A DNA stretch of 64,000 nt, from assembly GCF_004027225.2 (NCBI RefSeq), contig NC_044277.2:133640057-133704056 (forward strand), given 5' to 3'. The stretch comes from Strigops habroptila. Lineage: Eukaryota > Chordata > Aves > Psittaciformes > Psittacidae. Of the stretch, positions 12,290 to 25,300 are shown in pieces. The notes under the pieces were generated by a model. That model was not told where the DNA came from. It did no database searches and saw only the letters and a program-made list of their open reading frames with translations. Position 1 is the stretch's first letter. Every line of letters starts with the position of its first letter. The position numbers and the translations under genes were made by a program.

Positions 12290-12972
12290 GTGAGCGGGAG
12301 CCGCCCGGGCTCCGGGGCCGGCCGCGCCGCCGCCCCGCCCACAGGGGCGAGCCGGGAGCCGGCCGACACCTGCCGCGGCCGCACAGCCGTCAGGCCCTTC
12401 CTCCCGCTGGCTTTTTCCCTCCTTCCCGGCCGCGGCGATGGAGCCGTAGGGGCGGCCGCGCTTCCCCGGGGGGAAAGGAGAGTGCTCCCGCAGCGGGCGG
12501 GCAGGTCAGTGTCGCCGCCCGCACCTGTTGCGCCGGGAGCCGGCGGGAGGGAAGGAGGGAGGGAGCGGGGCCACATCGCAGGAGGGACGCGGGTTCCCGG
12601 CGCCGTCCTGCGGGAGGCGGCAGCCCCAGGGTACCGGGCCACGGGGTCCACTGCTGGGGCTGGGGGCGACGAGCGCAGGGAGCGTGTCCCGCGGCTCGGC
12701 TCCGGGGCTTGATTTAACTGTCCGCCGCGCACGGGGGAGCGGGCGCCGCTTCAGAGCCCGACACCGGGGCTCGGCCGGGGGCACAGCGCGAAATCCTCCC
12801 CCCGCGCCCACCCGGCTGCCGGTGCCAGACCTGCGCCTCCCCGTGCCCGGTGGAGCGCAGCTCTCCCCCGGAAGCGCTGCCCGCCTCCCCTGTGCTGGGC
12901 AACAGCGGCGGAGGGGCCCGGTGCGCAGCGTGCCCGGCTGACAGCCCGCCCTCGCCGCCTTCTTCCCCGCAG
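12290..12972 (+). other. PRR15: PRR15 5' intron (boundaries inferred)
   Basis: A consensus donor CAG|GTGAGC occurs at 12287-12295, and a pyrimidine-rich acceptor TTCTTCCCCGCAG ends at 12972, nine bases before the PRR15 start codon. A second good donor, CAG|GTCAGT, lies at 12502-12510 and could end an alternative first exon. Human PRR15 also has a non-coding first exon joined to one coding exon, which supports this reading. No transcript evidence is available here. Confidence 0.6.
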
Positions 12973-12981
12973 GAGCCCGAG

Positions 12982-13350
12982 ATGGCGGACAGCGCCGCGG
13001 CCACCGCCGCCCCCCGCGCCGGCGTCAAGGGCGGCTCGACGGGGTCCTGGTGGAAGTCGCTGACCAGCAAGAAGAAGCACAAGGAAGCGGCGGCCGCCTC
13101 GCCGCCCCCCGCCGCCGCCAGCGAGGCCCCCGCCGAACCCCCCAACCCCGGCGGCCGGGAGGAGCAGCAGGTCCCGTTCGGCAGCGGCGAGGCCGCGGCG
13201 GCGGGCGGCGGCAACCGGCGGAGCCTCCGCGTCTCGCACTCGGGCCGCTTCAAGGAGAGGCGGAAGGTGCGCACCTCGCTGCTGGCTGACAGCCCCGACG
13301 TGTTCGATGGCGGCGGTGCCCCGGGCCGTGCCGCCCAAGGGGGCGAGTAG
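12982..13350 (+). CDS. PRR15: Proline-rich protein 15 (PRR15)
   Basis: This is a single-exon coding sequence of 122 residues; the human protein is about 129. The start is the ATG of MADSAAAT, just after the inferred acceptor. The same frame is open 44 codons further upstream to another ATG at 12850, but that part lies in the inferred intron and does not look like PRR15. Two family-conserved blocks are visible: SWWKSLTSKKKHKE (residues 22-35) near the N-terminus and the basic block RRSLRVSHSGRFKERRKV (residues 79-96), which is rich in Arg/Lys/Ser and could act in nuclear localisation. Between them is an Ala/Pro/Gly-rich low-complexity linker (about residues 36-77), which differs most from mammals and is probably GC-driven. 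No signal peptide or membrane segment is seen. The family is described as a nuclear protein of post-mitotic gut epithelium and trophoblast, with unknown biochemistry. Codon use is extremely GC-rich, as expected inside the CpG island. Confidence 0.92.
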   Translation: MADSAAATAAPRAGVKGGSTGSWWKSLTSKKKHKEAAAASPPPAAASEAPAEPPNPGGREEQQVPFGSGEAAAAGGGNRRSLRVSHSGRFKERRKVRTSLLADSPDVFDGGGAPGRAAQGGE

Positions 13351-14190
13351 CCCAGGAGGGCTTCGCCCCGGAGCCGCCACAGGACGGGCGGCCAGAGCAG
13401 CGGCAGGACCGGTGGCTGGAGCCCGCGGCTGCCCCACCACCGGGGTTGCTCTGGCTTGGCCCCGTTGGCAACGTGGAGCGGCCCCCCCCGGCCTGACCAG
13501 ACACTGTGGGGAGCCCGGCACCTCCGACAGACAAGTGAATCGCGTGCTGTGTCACGCCAACACCGCCAAGACCAAAGCCCCGGGTGACGGGACAATATGA
13601 TTGTCTTAAAATAACACCAGTAAACACCCTACTCCCTGCACGGTGGTGAGCGGACTCGAAGGTGCTATCCCAGGGCCGATGCTGGGGTCTCTGTACCTTC
13701 CCCCAGCCCTTGCCAGGAGCCAACGGCTCCTCTTGGCTCTCCAGCCAAGGAGGTGCTTTGCTGCTCTCATCTCACACGCTGTCTTATCGAAGGAATGGGG
13801 GAACAAAGTGCTCTTATCTAATTTCAGGGCCGAGGACCTCCAGTGGGGCTGTGTGGGCTCCTGCACTGCATGCGCTGACACACCGGGAACCCATCCTCTT
13901 CCCCCTGTAGGGGTCAAAAGAGAAGTATTGTGACGGGCAGGTGCTTGCATCGCCCATGACCCACACCACATCACTTTTAAATATGCAAAAAGCAGGACTG
14001 TGCTGGTTTTCTCCTTCTCCTTACTGTGTAATGATAAGCAGGTTTTCACAGGCTGGTCTCCCATAGTTCTGTTACAGAGGGAGGTGGCTTGTTGTTGAGA
14101 AATTAGTGTTATTTACCTAGGAAACACATGATTTTTGCATAATGAAGATGAAGAAATTGTGTAATAAAATGTAAATTCTCTTTTGGGAGA
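13351..14190 (+). other. PRR15: PRR15 3' untranslated region (end uncertain)
   Basis: Sequence after the TAG of PRR15 changes gradually from GC-rich to AT-rich. The first well-placed polyadenylation hexamer is AATAAA at 14163-14168, followed by a T/G-containing stretch, so the transcript could end near 14.19 kb. Another AATAAA at 14667-14672 would give a longer form. No splice pattern was noticed. Confidence 0.4.
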
Positions 14191-17100
14191 TGAGACTAGC
14201 ACAGGTAGGGTTGTACTAATGCGGAAATGGGCTTGGGCACCACTGGAAATGTTCTTTACTGTTTACCATGTCCAAGGCTTGTGAAGCAAGATTAAAGATT
14301 CCCAGGATTTCTTTTGATAGCAAAATAATGTGTGTTAACTTGGGTACCTTTCTGCTTCTTTTAACAGCTCCTGGATTTTTGGACAAAGTAAACTATAAGC
14401 CAGATTTGTACTGGTGTTGTGCCTTACAGAGCAAACTCTGCTAAAAATGCTCAGCAATTACACATTTCTTGAAAGTAGGTGATGTAGCAACAACTGTTTT
14501 ATTTATTTTAAATGCATTCCCAATATACTTTATATATTTTAGACTTTTTCTGAATGTGAGATAAGATAATCCATAGTGGCAAAGACTGAAAATCGTTTCC
14601 TGGAAGTCAGGTATTACACAGTTATGATTTTGTTTGGTTGTAACTAATGATTTAAGGTCAATTAAAAATAAAAAGTGACCAAAAAAGAAACAAGAGCCGA
14701 GTTCCAGGTGAAAATACCAATTAAAACAGTCACTGACAATCTGGGTAAGTGACCCATGGTTCAATGTGTGTAATAATATATAACGAACTTTGAAAGCTCC
14801 TGTGTTATAAAGCACAGCGTAGCTGGCTTAGGTACTTGCCGGTCTGTCACTCAGCTGCTCCTCCACACTCTGAAACCCAAGGACAGAGGGACTGTAGCAT
14901 CAAATCTATTTCCATAACAGCTTTTTTTTTACCTAATATGTAGAGATACACTTTTTAAATTTCATTTAGTAAAACTACAAGGTTCTGGCTTTGGACTGCC
15001 TTTTTTATGTTCCTGACTGCATGCTAACTGAGGAAATTGCTGGGGGGGGGGGTGTGGAGGGAGCTCGTGAATGTTTCTCCTTGGAGATGCTTTTCTTACA
15101 TGGAGACTCTTCAGTCGAGGGGCATCTGAAATCCTTCAGTTGAGAAGAAGCAGTTGGAGCAAATGCAGCCTCAGACGAAGGGGTGCGAGGCAGGAGGGAA
15201 GTTTAAAAGCTGGGCATGGAGAGACAGATGAAGAAGGACCGTACTTCAGCTACAGCTAGCCCGGGTCTAGGGGAATGGAGGCAGAAAGGGGTGGCTTTGC
15301 TGCCAGGGTTGTCATACTGCCTTTGGAAGGCAACACATTTTTATTTACTACAGGTGAAAAAATTGGCCTGAATTTATGTGTTCTGGGGCCCAAAGAACCT
15401 TTGTATGTGTGTGTCCAAAGTGGAAGAAGAAGTAAGCACATACTGCACTGGTGCATTTCTTACTCCAATGTTTGGTATGAGCTCTGTGTGGGTCAGATCC
15501 TCAGAACTATCCAGAGGCCTAAGTATGCAGACTAGTGTTTTATACATCTCATGATGATGCTTTTCTGCACTTTTAATCCTACACCACTGTGAAAATACAG
15601 CTTCCTCTTCTCTGTACCTCCGAGCTACCTCTTTCTACAGTGAACTTCCATTTGCTCTTTGTAAACATCTTGGGTTTATTAGTTGCAAGTCTTTACCTAG
15701 GCACAAGATACCTCCCAATTTGGGTTTTATTTTAGAAGAAGTCTGGTGTGCTGTTGAGATGGCTACTGTTAAGATCTGGTACCAATACTGGTTAATATGT
15801 GACTAAATATTAGCTGTGCCTTAATCCTTGTGTAGAGTACTTTCATCTTGGAAATTTGGTCAGAACACCAAATCACGTAAAATGTGCATGTAAAATGACT
15901 CACAGCCATCCTCCATCTTTATCCTGACCTTGAGCTGTGGGAAGGAGACGTAATTCTATCATCCTGCTCAGTAAAATCCTTGCTTCAATGAACTTGATAG
16001 CAGCCACTGAAAAACTAGATCCATGAGAAAATGGGCTGACTGCCTTGTCTCACTTTCCCCACCCTCTGAGCAAGGGCCACGCAGCAGTATCTTTACGTTA
16101 GTCTGACCTGTGTACCACAGCAAGGAGTGAGCAGCCCTGTTGGCCATAACCAGCTTGCAGCGCAGAAGCGGTCCCCTTGTTTCTCAGTCTGAGCATCAGA
16201 TAGATAAAGCTTTAATTAATCTATACACATGTAAATGAATTAAGCTGATACAGAAAAGATGGCATTTCATGGAACATCTGAATTACATATTTTTTTTAAC
16301 CTTTGGAGTGGAGAAAGTTCAGCCTTTCTTTTGTGCTGGGGAATACTTGCTCAGTTATAACAATAGTGCACTTCTGTGCATTGAATTATTAAAAGCCTGT
16401 TGGCATTCTTAATATAGGTATTTTCCTCATCTCCTTTATAAAGATCATGCACCACAAAGTAAGTGTAGGAAATAGGGCAGCTGAGAAAGTAGTTGCTGTT
16501 TGTTTTGAAAAACAAGCAGTGACCTATTGACAAAATAAATGGAAATAAGCAGATGAGGTTCAACCTCAGCTACGTCAGTTGTGCAATGTTCTTAATATTC
16601 TAGCTACTACTAAGGATTGCAGGGTTGGGGCAAAAAAATAGACATTTAGTAAATAGAGTGAACTTTTCAAATATACTTGCAAAGTATATGCCTGCTGATT
16701 CCTGCTCTTGCCAAAACTAAAAATAAATCTCTTAGTTAGCTGCCTGGTGAATCATTCCCTGCTATTGTAGGCTGGTCAGTCTGGACGTCGACAAAGATTA
16801 TAGGGAGCACCTGCACAAAATGATCCTAAATTGGAAACACTGAAATAAATGCCTTGAAATCGTCAAGACTTTTAACCTCGGATGTTATGTCAGGGTATGA
16901 CTTAAACTGAACTGAAAGAATGGAAAGGGGTCTCCACTGGTTTGGGGTTTGTTTTTTTTAAGTTCTGTCTTCACTGTAGTGCAGCCAATGGTAATTTTGT
17001 ATTTGAAATATCAAGTCTCCTGTCCATTAACAAGATAACTGCATATAAGGGCTACAATCTGAAGGACAAAACTCCGAGCCTTAGCCTGGGCAGCACAGCT

Positions 17101-20100
17101 GATTGCTTCATGTTAAAGCCAATGTTTAATTTAGCTCATTCAAACATCTGATATTTAATTGGAAGAAAAGCTGTTTCAAGCGCAGGTACAAACTGGAATC
17201 TCATTTTGCTGCCTTTTGGGATCCTATGGGGTAGGGCAGAGAAAGAAACCCAAACCTGGTATTTTCTAAGATGTCTTTAAAAAGCTGGGGTGAGAGAGGG
17301 TTGGTTATAGAATGATATTTGAAACCATATAATTACACCATTTTGAAAATCAAACCTTTCCCCTTCATCACTGCTTTATTGTAAGATGGGAGACCTGCTG
17401 GCTGTGATTTTTCATTTCAGAATAAAACGAGGGATAAAGTTGCTCAATTTTATAGACACCAGAAGTAATGAAGTAGTTTATCTGTTTTATCCTTGATGAC
17501 ACATCTGAAGTCCACAGATAGGTCTGAGAAACAATATTTGGATGTAGTCTTCAATTAAAGCATATTGATCAGCAGCTGCAGCTTACAAAATTGATTTAGT
17601 GCCCATTTTATCTAGATAAAGCAATATAACATCAGGTAATACAGCAAACAGCTTTCCATGATAGCTGTAAGGCATGATTTTAAATGAAAAATTCACTCTG
17701 GTGAGTAACCCTCATCAGATCTAAACGTCATGTTTCGTGTGAGTAAGAATGAGTTAGAATGTTTTTTCAGGGTGTTAGTTACCAGACTGTACATGGTTTG
17801 GGATGTGTGAAGTAGGCTTGACTCTCAGGCGCAAGCCTGTGTGTGCTGTGAATATCCTGCCACCTGTTTGCAATGCAAGTCTTTCCCCTCATCCAAAGTT
17901 ACTGTTTGTAATGGTAGCTCCTTTCACACTAAGGAGGTAAAAAGCATGATTCTCCACCTTACTGAAAATATGAACCATACCTATATATTGTCTGTTAAAA
18001 TAAAAAATTAGAGGTGCTGGGCACTTGAACTTTGGTGGCTTAGTTGTTGGGTTTTTTTGTCGTTCACTGCTGACATTTGTGATCCAGGTCTTTGTTTTAT
18101 CCTCAGCCTGTGAATGTTTGAGCAGATAGATAAACTATCCACTCATCTCACAAGACTTGCTCAGTGATGGGAGAGTGGCCAAGGAAAAAGGAAAAGTTGT
18201 AATAGATCCATTTCTGCATGTGCTTCTGGACACATTCCTACTCATTTTTGTCAATGGGAGCAGAACTGAGCCTTAATCTTGATTCTGGAAATGTGACTAC
18301 CTGGGAAACAGAAGGAGCCTCATAGTGTGCACATCCTTGGTTGTGTTTATCTTGGCATGCATTTTCAGTGACAAAGGTTTCCAAAAATCATACCTGTCCT
18401 GTTTAACATCATTGGGTTCAGGACTAGGAGCATGGTGTAAACTTAAAAGAGACATCCTGCCAACAGTACTTCTAGAGATGATGTAGCTCAGATTTCTGCG
18501 AGGAAGAGAAAAGATGTATTTTCTGGATCCCCTATTTTTGGGTTCTTTTCTTGGCATACCAATACTAGAGCAGTCTCCTTGCTGGACCCTAAAGCAGCCA
18601 CAGAAGTAGAATTGATGAAATAGGCAGACATACAGAATACACACAGCATTTTGCACAGGCATTCTCTCGAGGAAAAGACAAACCACTGACTAGACATTAC
18701 ACTGGGCATTTAAAGGTAGTTTAATTCTTCCTGCAAGTCTGGGAAGCTATGGTTTGTTCTCAGCTGGCTAACAGTAGATATGAAAATGCCCCTAGGTAGT
18801 ATGTTAGCTATTGCAGGTGTTAATTAACATCTGCTGAATTGGATCACAAATGGAAAAGAGTGAGAAAGTGAGAAATCACATTAGAACAGCAAACATTGCT
18901 GACCACGACTGAAATCACGTAAGCTTTGGAAAGCTGAAGCCCCGTTTTAAATGATCAGTTGAAGCACTTAAAGTAGTATCTGTTTCTGTTATAGACAGCT
19001 ATTTTTCCTTCATTTGTATGGTTTTATTTTTCTGCTATAATAATTTACCATACAATTACCTTTTCAGTGAGTAATCATATTCACTATATATTACCTTTCT
19101 AGTTTGATTTATTGGGGTTTTTTTGTGCTGGAAAACAAATTCAGCTGGTCTCGTCCCCTGCAAAACATTTACACAAAATGATACTCCTATGACCTATGCC
19201 TAACCTAAGCTCAAGTTAATAACAATACCTTGGAGTAGTGAAGAGCTCTCCAGAAGTGAGCTCACCACTGAAGACTGAGCCTTTCATCTTCCTGAAAAGC
19301 AGCATGCATAGCCTCTTCTTTAAAAGGAAATTCAAGATACAGGGCTAAAGTAAAGCTTGTAAGTAAGTACCTGAACAGAACAACACGCGTAGTCTGAGAC
19401 CAGGCTATGCTGAAACTGCCGAAGAAAACCAAGCTGTAATAAGTGGTAACAAGAGGTTCAAATGGGCTTTCTAAAGTTTTAGATTCCTGAGAGGAACCTT
19501 TGGATATGTGGGAGTTTTAAAATCGTTTAAACTTAGATGTCATTGCACAGCTACCTCCAGGACAGTTAGGGGTGCTGTGCATTGTTAAACTCTGGCTGGG
19601 ATTTTAATGAGAACCTCAAAGGCAGAAGTGGAATTATAGTTTTATTTGTGGCATTGGCATCCCTCTTGTACACATAGGAAAAACAATTTAGTTATAAGCC
19701 AGGATGTGTATTTGAAGTAGCGTGGTTGTGTGAACGTGTATCTCCCCTCGTTCAGCTGCAGATTTCCAGCATGGTCAAAGGGTCACATTCACAAAAGCAT
19801 TGAGGTGTCTGATTCCACTTGCTTCAATGGTGTCTCAGTACCTTTGTGGATCTAAGCTTCAGTAAACCCTCTTAGAAGAGGGAACATAGTTACACAAAAC
19901 TGTCAAAATTGTACTGAGGTGAGGCAGTTAAAAAGGTACATTTCTAGTTTATTTACCAAGGCAAATAGAGTTAACAATGCAAAAGAGCTGCCTAATTACA
20001 TATGTATTTCTTATTCTGTATTTTCAGCTGTTTGTGCTGAAGCAGTGTAGCTCCTCTGTACCCTCCTACCTGGTATATTCTTGCTTTCCAGCTGCTATTT

Positions 20101-22109
20101 GATCTTTCCAGTCTTCACTCAAAATTATTCCTTACAGAACCTCTCAGTGAGGTGGTTTCAGCTCAGCCCCGTGTAACATTTCGGCAGAGCCATTGTTCTT
20201 TTGTCCTCTGCCTGTACATCAGCTTTTACTGCTAAACTGCTTCTTTAGAAACCCCTGTGAAATCTCCTCTTGTGCTTTTTGTCTTTGTTGAGAACAAGAC
20301 CAAAGGTTGAAGATTGTTTTAAGTCCTGAGGTGTGCGGAGCCCCCCATCCCTCCCTGTGTGTTGGTGTTAGTTACAGCTTTGGCCTTTACCTGCTTTGCT
20401 TTGCCAGCCAGGATAGGGCACACCCTCACCCAGCACAATACAAACCCATTTCATTAAGAGCTATTCAAGCTCTTTTTAAAAACGTTTGCTTCAACAAATG
20501 CCTGTGTCAAGCAGCAGTCATACGACACCTTTCCAAGCCCTGCAATCCAGAGCAGAAACAAGCAGTATAATTTCAACTTGCTTTTAGGTCTGAACCATCA
20601 CCGTAAAGATCCTCAGCTTGTTCCCAAGGCTGGGGAAAGGCCACTTGCCTTTATGAAATTTGCATGCCCTGTCGTGGTTTCTGGAAGTGATACCAAGAAT
20701 GGTCTGCTCTTCGGGGATGAGCAAAAATGGCAGTACAAATTCGGCTTCTTGAGGTTGGTAACTTACACATGTGAATGCCCAGTGTGCACTAGCAAGTAGA
20801 GTATTTTCAGGAGGTACGTGACACCCAGCCTTTGGTATCTGCTCATAAGATGCCACCTGCCAATACGTGTGAAGGATTTGCATTTAGGTGTGGACCTGTG
20901 CAAATCAACATAGCCTGTTACCTGCAGGAAGCATTTTGAAAATGCTGTCCTTCCCATCTTGCCTGGGAATGGTGGCATTGGCTGGAACATCCCTGCACAC
21001 CCTGTGTGACTCCACAATGGCACAGTTCTGAGGAGGCTTGGAGTCTACCACACCTCTCCTGGAGCACCCTGATAGTCCCTCAAGAGGAAACAGGCTTGCT
21101 AAACCAGCAAAACAGAAAGGAAAAGCTGCTACTGGAGGAGTTAATGCCACAGGGATTCTAGAGGAGCAGGTCTTAATAAATCCTCTTTGCCATATCAAAG
21201 CTACTTGTGCTTTGGCTGTGGGAGCTGTGTTGCTGCTTCCTTTTGCTGAGACAGCTCCCTCACCTGCTTTCATCTGCCTTTAAGTAGTGTGGTAATATTA
21301 TCATGTGGATATGTTTGACAGATTTGGGAAGGGGTGTGGTTCACTGAAAGTGGCTAAAGAGCTTGGAGATAAGCCATTTTTATGTGATAAAATAAAGCTA
21401 AATTTATAGGGAGGGTTCCCCCATAGTTTCCATATCTGTTCATGAACCACCTGTGAAATTCTTGTGAATGAGAGTTGCAGGATCTTACCTGAAGATGCAG
21501 CTGATCTAGGTGCTCTTTCACTCCAGTAGAAGCTGTACATGTTCTGAGGGACTTTAAAACTGAAACTCATTTTACTTGCTAATGGATCAAATCCCAACCT
21601 GTAGGAAACTTTTCACTCAAATAACTGGTTTAAGAAAGCACATTGACAGGCCTTTTTTACGCTGATGGCAGCGCAGCATCACTGTGCCATTTCGTTTAGT
21701 CTTCCTGTGGTGTTTGCTCATTAGGCCAGCTGATTGCTCTCTGCTTTGGACAGCTGCTCTGTTACTCTGTACTGTTAATCTTAACTCTGAATCTGCCCAG
21801 AGGCTATTAGAAGTGTGCCTGAGGATGCAGATGCCTTGCTCTATCAGGTAGTTAGAGAAACCTGCCCATCCAACAGACTGGGAATATCTGCAGCCTCAGG
21901 TAACTCCTGACAGAGGTAGGTTTGAATCCCCTCAGGCATGAGTGAAACACAGTTGAGCTAGTCACCTTTCTTGGTAAGTGCTTTAAATGTCAGGCTAGCT
22001 ATCTCAGTGCTGTTGATAGGGCTCAAAAACTATTAGGCAAATTCCAGTGAGAAAACTCCCTGGAGACCTATTAACACAGAGATGGGGTTATAACCCCCCA
22101 ATGGGAGTT
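14191..22109. other. Intergenic AT-rich DNA, no gene recognised
   Basis: About 8 kb follows PRR15 without any recognisable exon, RNA gene or CR1 copy. It includes an 11-G run at 15042-15052. The segment around 17.5-17.7 kb is AT-rich and made of motif-dense unique sequence that might be regulatory, but nothing specific can be shown. Open frames are all short (up to 129 codons) and unrelated to known families. Confidence 0.6.
15042..15052 (+). repeat. Poly-G run (11 G)
   Basis: Eleven consecutive G are followed by TGTGGAGGG. This is a homopolymer, prone to sequencing error and length variation. Confidence 0.9.
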
Positions 22110-22310
22110 TCTCAAACAGAAAGCCTTGATCTCCTGTCAGAAGTGGGAGAACATAGCAGAGGAGTTATCCTATGTTCATCCTGTTCAGGAAATGAGAATA
22201 TGAGATATGAGACTATTTGCTATCAGCTACTGTCAGATGGTACTGGGCTAGATGGACTTTGGCCTGACCTGGTAAAAATCTGTCTCGTTACAACAAAATA
22301 AAAGTAAGCC
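22110..22310 (+). mobile_element. Ancient CR1/L3-like LINE 3' end
   Basis: The words ACTGGGCTAGATGGACTTTGG and CTGACCTGGTAA are the 3' end signature of old amniote CR1-type LINEs. Upstream sequence is diverged but compatible. It lacks the short terminal tip of the younger avian CR1 families, so it is probably an old subfamily. Confidence 0.75.
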
Positions 22311-25300
22311 CTATGAAGTTCCGTGGAAGCAATGGTGCTGGCCCTAGAGCTCAGGAGGCAATCCTGGTCTCTGGAGAATGCCTTGATGAAAGCACGTCCC
22401 AGCAGAAAGAAAGGACACAAAACTGTTGTGTCTGTCCCAGGACTTTCACCTGAGCCCAGCACCTGAACTTGGAGGAGTCCCAGCCTGGAATGGAATCCAA
22501 GAACCAAAGCTCCTCAGAGAACCTGGGCTTTGCTAACAGGCTAAAAGTCATGCATTTTACTTGCACCAGAACAAGGACCCTTTATACAAAGAACAGTAAT
22601 GTCTGATTTGTCAGTGCTGATTCCTCTCTGGTTCACACCTAGCAAGCACCTTTTGCAACTGCTGTGACGAGCTGTATCTTTGCTATATTTTATCTAAATG
22701 TGCCTGTACTTTTGCACAGCGTGTACTAATTTGTAGGCAGATAATATTCACTAAATGCTTTTGAATTCCTCTGCATGGAAGCTGCGTGAGCAGAAGGGAT
22801 GGCTTTCTGCTCCTAGGGGTGAATGAGTACTTGGCAGGAGTTCCTGTGCCTGCACTAGAACATGAAGTATCTTTAAAATTGACTTGCCATATTCAACATT
22901 AAAAAAAAAGCCAGCTCCAGACGCTCGCAGGGTGATATGACATGCTGGGTTTTATAGCAGCTGAACTGTCCAATGTTCAAACAATAAAATATTCACAATT
23001 ACACAGCAATAGACAATGTCCTTCCTGCTGTAGGGAGGGGCTGATGTGAAAAGCTTTTCACCCACATCCTTTGGGAGGATCTCACATCCTCAACCTCCTT
23101 CCCAACAGAGACACCCAAGTCTGTCAGATTCAGGAGCTTTCCTTTTGCAGTAGATGACAGCTCTTACGCTGCTGTACTCTTTCTAGTGACTGTCCAGATT
23201 TTAAACTTAGCTACCAGAGGCAGTATTTTTTGTATCAGTTATGATGTAACTTTATGATGATCCGGAGTGCCCTGGTAAAAGATTAATCTGCAAGAAGAGT
23301 AAGAATTTTACCTGTACGACTCCACCTGCGTAAGGCTGGCCGTTGCATAGACCCCTTTGTGTGTACATAAAATGGCTTAACATTGATCATTTCCTGAGCT
23401 GGCAATCTTATAATTGATGGTATCCAGCAGTGCCTCAGTCTCACAGAGACTGGCTGTCTTTTTGAACCATTATAATAAGCCCAAGGGAAAAAAATCACTA
23501 AAAATACTTCTTTTTGTTGTCGGTACTTCAGGATCTGTTTTTTTTTTTAAGAGAAAAAAAAAAATCCAAGTTTGGGGTTTTTTTTTTAAAGGGAACTGCA
23601 ATTTTCTGTGCAGTGGGAGCTATTGCAAGTTGCATGACCAACTTCAGGCAAGCAGATCAGAATCAACTTTTAGTAACTACTAAGATTTTATCCTGTACGA
23701 ATTGTGAATCCCAGGCTCAATCTACTGCTCACACAAGTTTTTTCTCACCGTCTTATGCAGTTTACAATCTTTATGTGTTGGGCATTGACAATAGCTGCTG
23801 TTATTGATTCTGACTCTCTGTCAGTAGTGATCCTGTGTGGAGGATTTAAGCTTTCCATAACACTTACAGCTTTTGCTCTTTGATGCATTAGTCTTAACAC
23901 TCACTTTGTCCTCCAAGGTTCTGAGAGGCATGCTGAAATTGCAGATTGGGACTTCAAGGGAAAATACATCCATGAGATTCCAAGAGGTTTTAATCAGGTT
24001 TTTAATTACATTAAACATAAATATCCTAAAGCTTTGTTCATTAGGAACAGGCATATAAAAGTTAATTTTTGTGTTTGCAGGCCTTCCTTCTGACACTGAT
24101 GACCCAGCTAAACACACAGCTTTCAGAGGTTTTCTAACGCCGTCTCCTATCCTTAACTAATCATACACTATAAGAATAGCTTAATTTAGCTTAAATTTAA
24201 GAGTACTAAATCAGGAGTAAGCCACGCCTGTAATTTTATTAGATTCCAAGGGGAGGGAGAGTTAATCTGATGATCTTAACACTTGTCTGGGTGCTCAAAG
24301 CACTACAAGGGACAAACAGTTCACTCTGCCAAATGTGGCGGAAGCAGAGCTTTAAGAAATAGCACGCAGGTCTCTCTCCAGTTCAATGTATCAGCCTTGT
24401 TTTGTCTTGGGCTCAGAGCAACCTCAGTGAGCACCAAAACAGTTTTTAATCTCTGCTCTGTCGCCTTCTCTGGTAACTCCATTCACATTGTGTGGTTGCT
24501 GCTGTCCTCTCTCAGTTGTATGTAGCTGCTAAGTAAAGTGAAGGTGAAAGATCCTTCACTCTCACGCTCTCCGAATTCTGAATTTTCTACATCATCTACA
24601 TTTTCATTTAATACATCTCCCGTCTTCATATGTGAGAGAAGTTAACTCTTTCAGTGTTAAGCAGCTCTGCTTTTTGCTGGTCTAGGAAAGCTGATCAATG
24701 GATGTCTCCCACAGTGTGTTTACACACACTGCCAGCTCCGCAGAAAGCGATGGCATGCTGCATAAGACCATTACCTGATCGATGGTCTGCTTCTGAAAAT
24801 ACCCAAGAAGGCACCTTGAGCCAGTCCCCCTTCCTTCCCCCACCCAAAGCATGAAGAATAAAGTTCATTCTTTGTGCATTTGCTATGATTGCTGCAAATG
24901 CTGGTGGCTTTCAACTGTAAATTGTTCCAGTGATGAAAGGTAGAAGGAGTAGGAAGACCAGCAGCTGAGGAGTAGGACATAAATTCTCTATGTTGGTTAT
25001 AGATGTAGCAGGCTAATCTGCCAGAAGGGAATAAGGCGTGATGGTATGTCTTCAGAAGTGACATGCATTATAAAACAGGTTTGGATGTAAATATTTATGC
25101 ATGTTGTATGCTCTGTGATGGGCAAGCAGTCTGATTTGGTACAGTCAGAGAAAACAGCCCAATAATGAACCGGGGGCAGGGTTGGCAGCCTGTGTTTATT
25201 GTTATTTGCATTATGAGCATGACTCAACACCTATTAACAAATCCTATATTGGCATTTTAAGTAGTAATGTGCTGAAGTTGATCCTGATCCATGGCTGGTG

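Larger units (their letters stand above)
12080..13600. promoter_or_regulatory. PRR15: CpG island of PRR15
   Basis: GC content and CpG frequency rise sharply here compared with the AT-rich flanks. GC boxes are visible at 12264-12276 and 12331-12340, and there is no obvious TATA box. The island covers the presumed first exon, intron and whole coding exon of PRR15, which is typical of a broad CpG promoter. The many long open frames on both strands in this stretch, including a 293-codon minus-strand frame, are by-products of high GC. Confidence 0.85.

Noticed and set aside
11936-12712. 258-codon plus-strand frame upstream of PRR15
   Set aside because: It is Pro/Arg/Gly-rich low-complexity translation of the CpG island and crosses two good splice donors, with no known protein match.
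12714-13595. 293-codon minus-strand open frame over PRR15
   Set aside because: High GC in the CpG island suppresses stop codons in all frames. The plus strand carries PRR15 with conserved motifs, and the minus frame has no recognisable domain.
21910-21980. tRNA-like B-box word (GGTTTGAATCCC) suggesting a tRNA gene or SINE
   Set aside because: No A box at the right spacing, no cloverleaf stems and no repeat body could be recognised; probably chance or too decayed to call.
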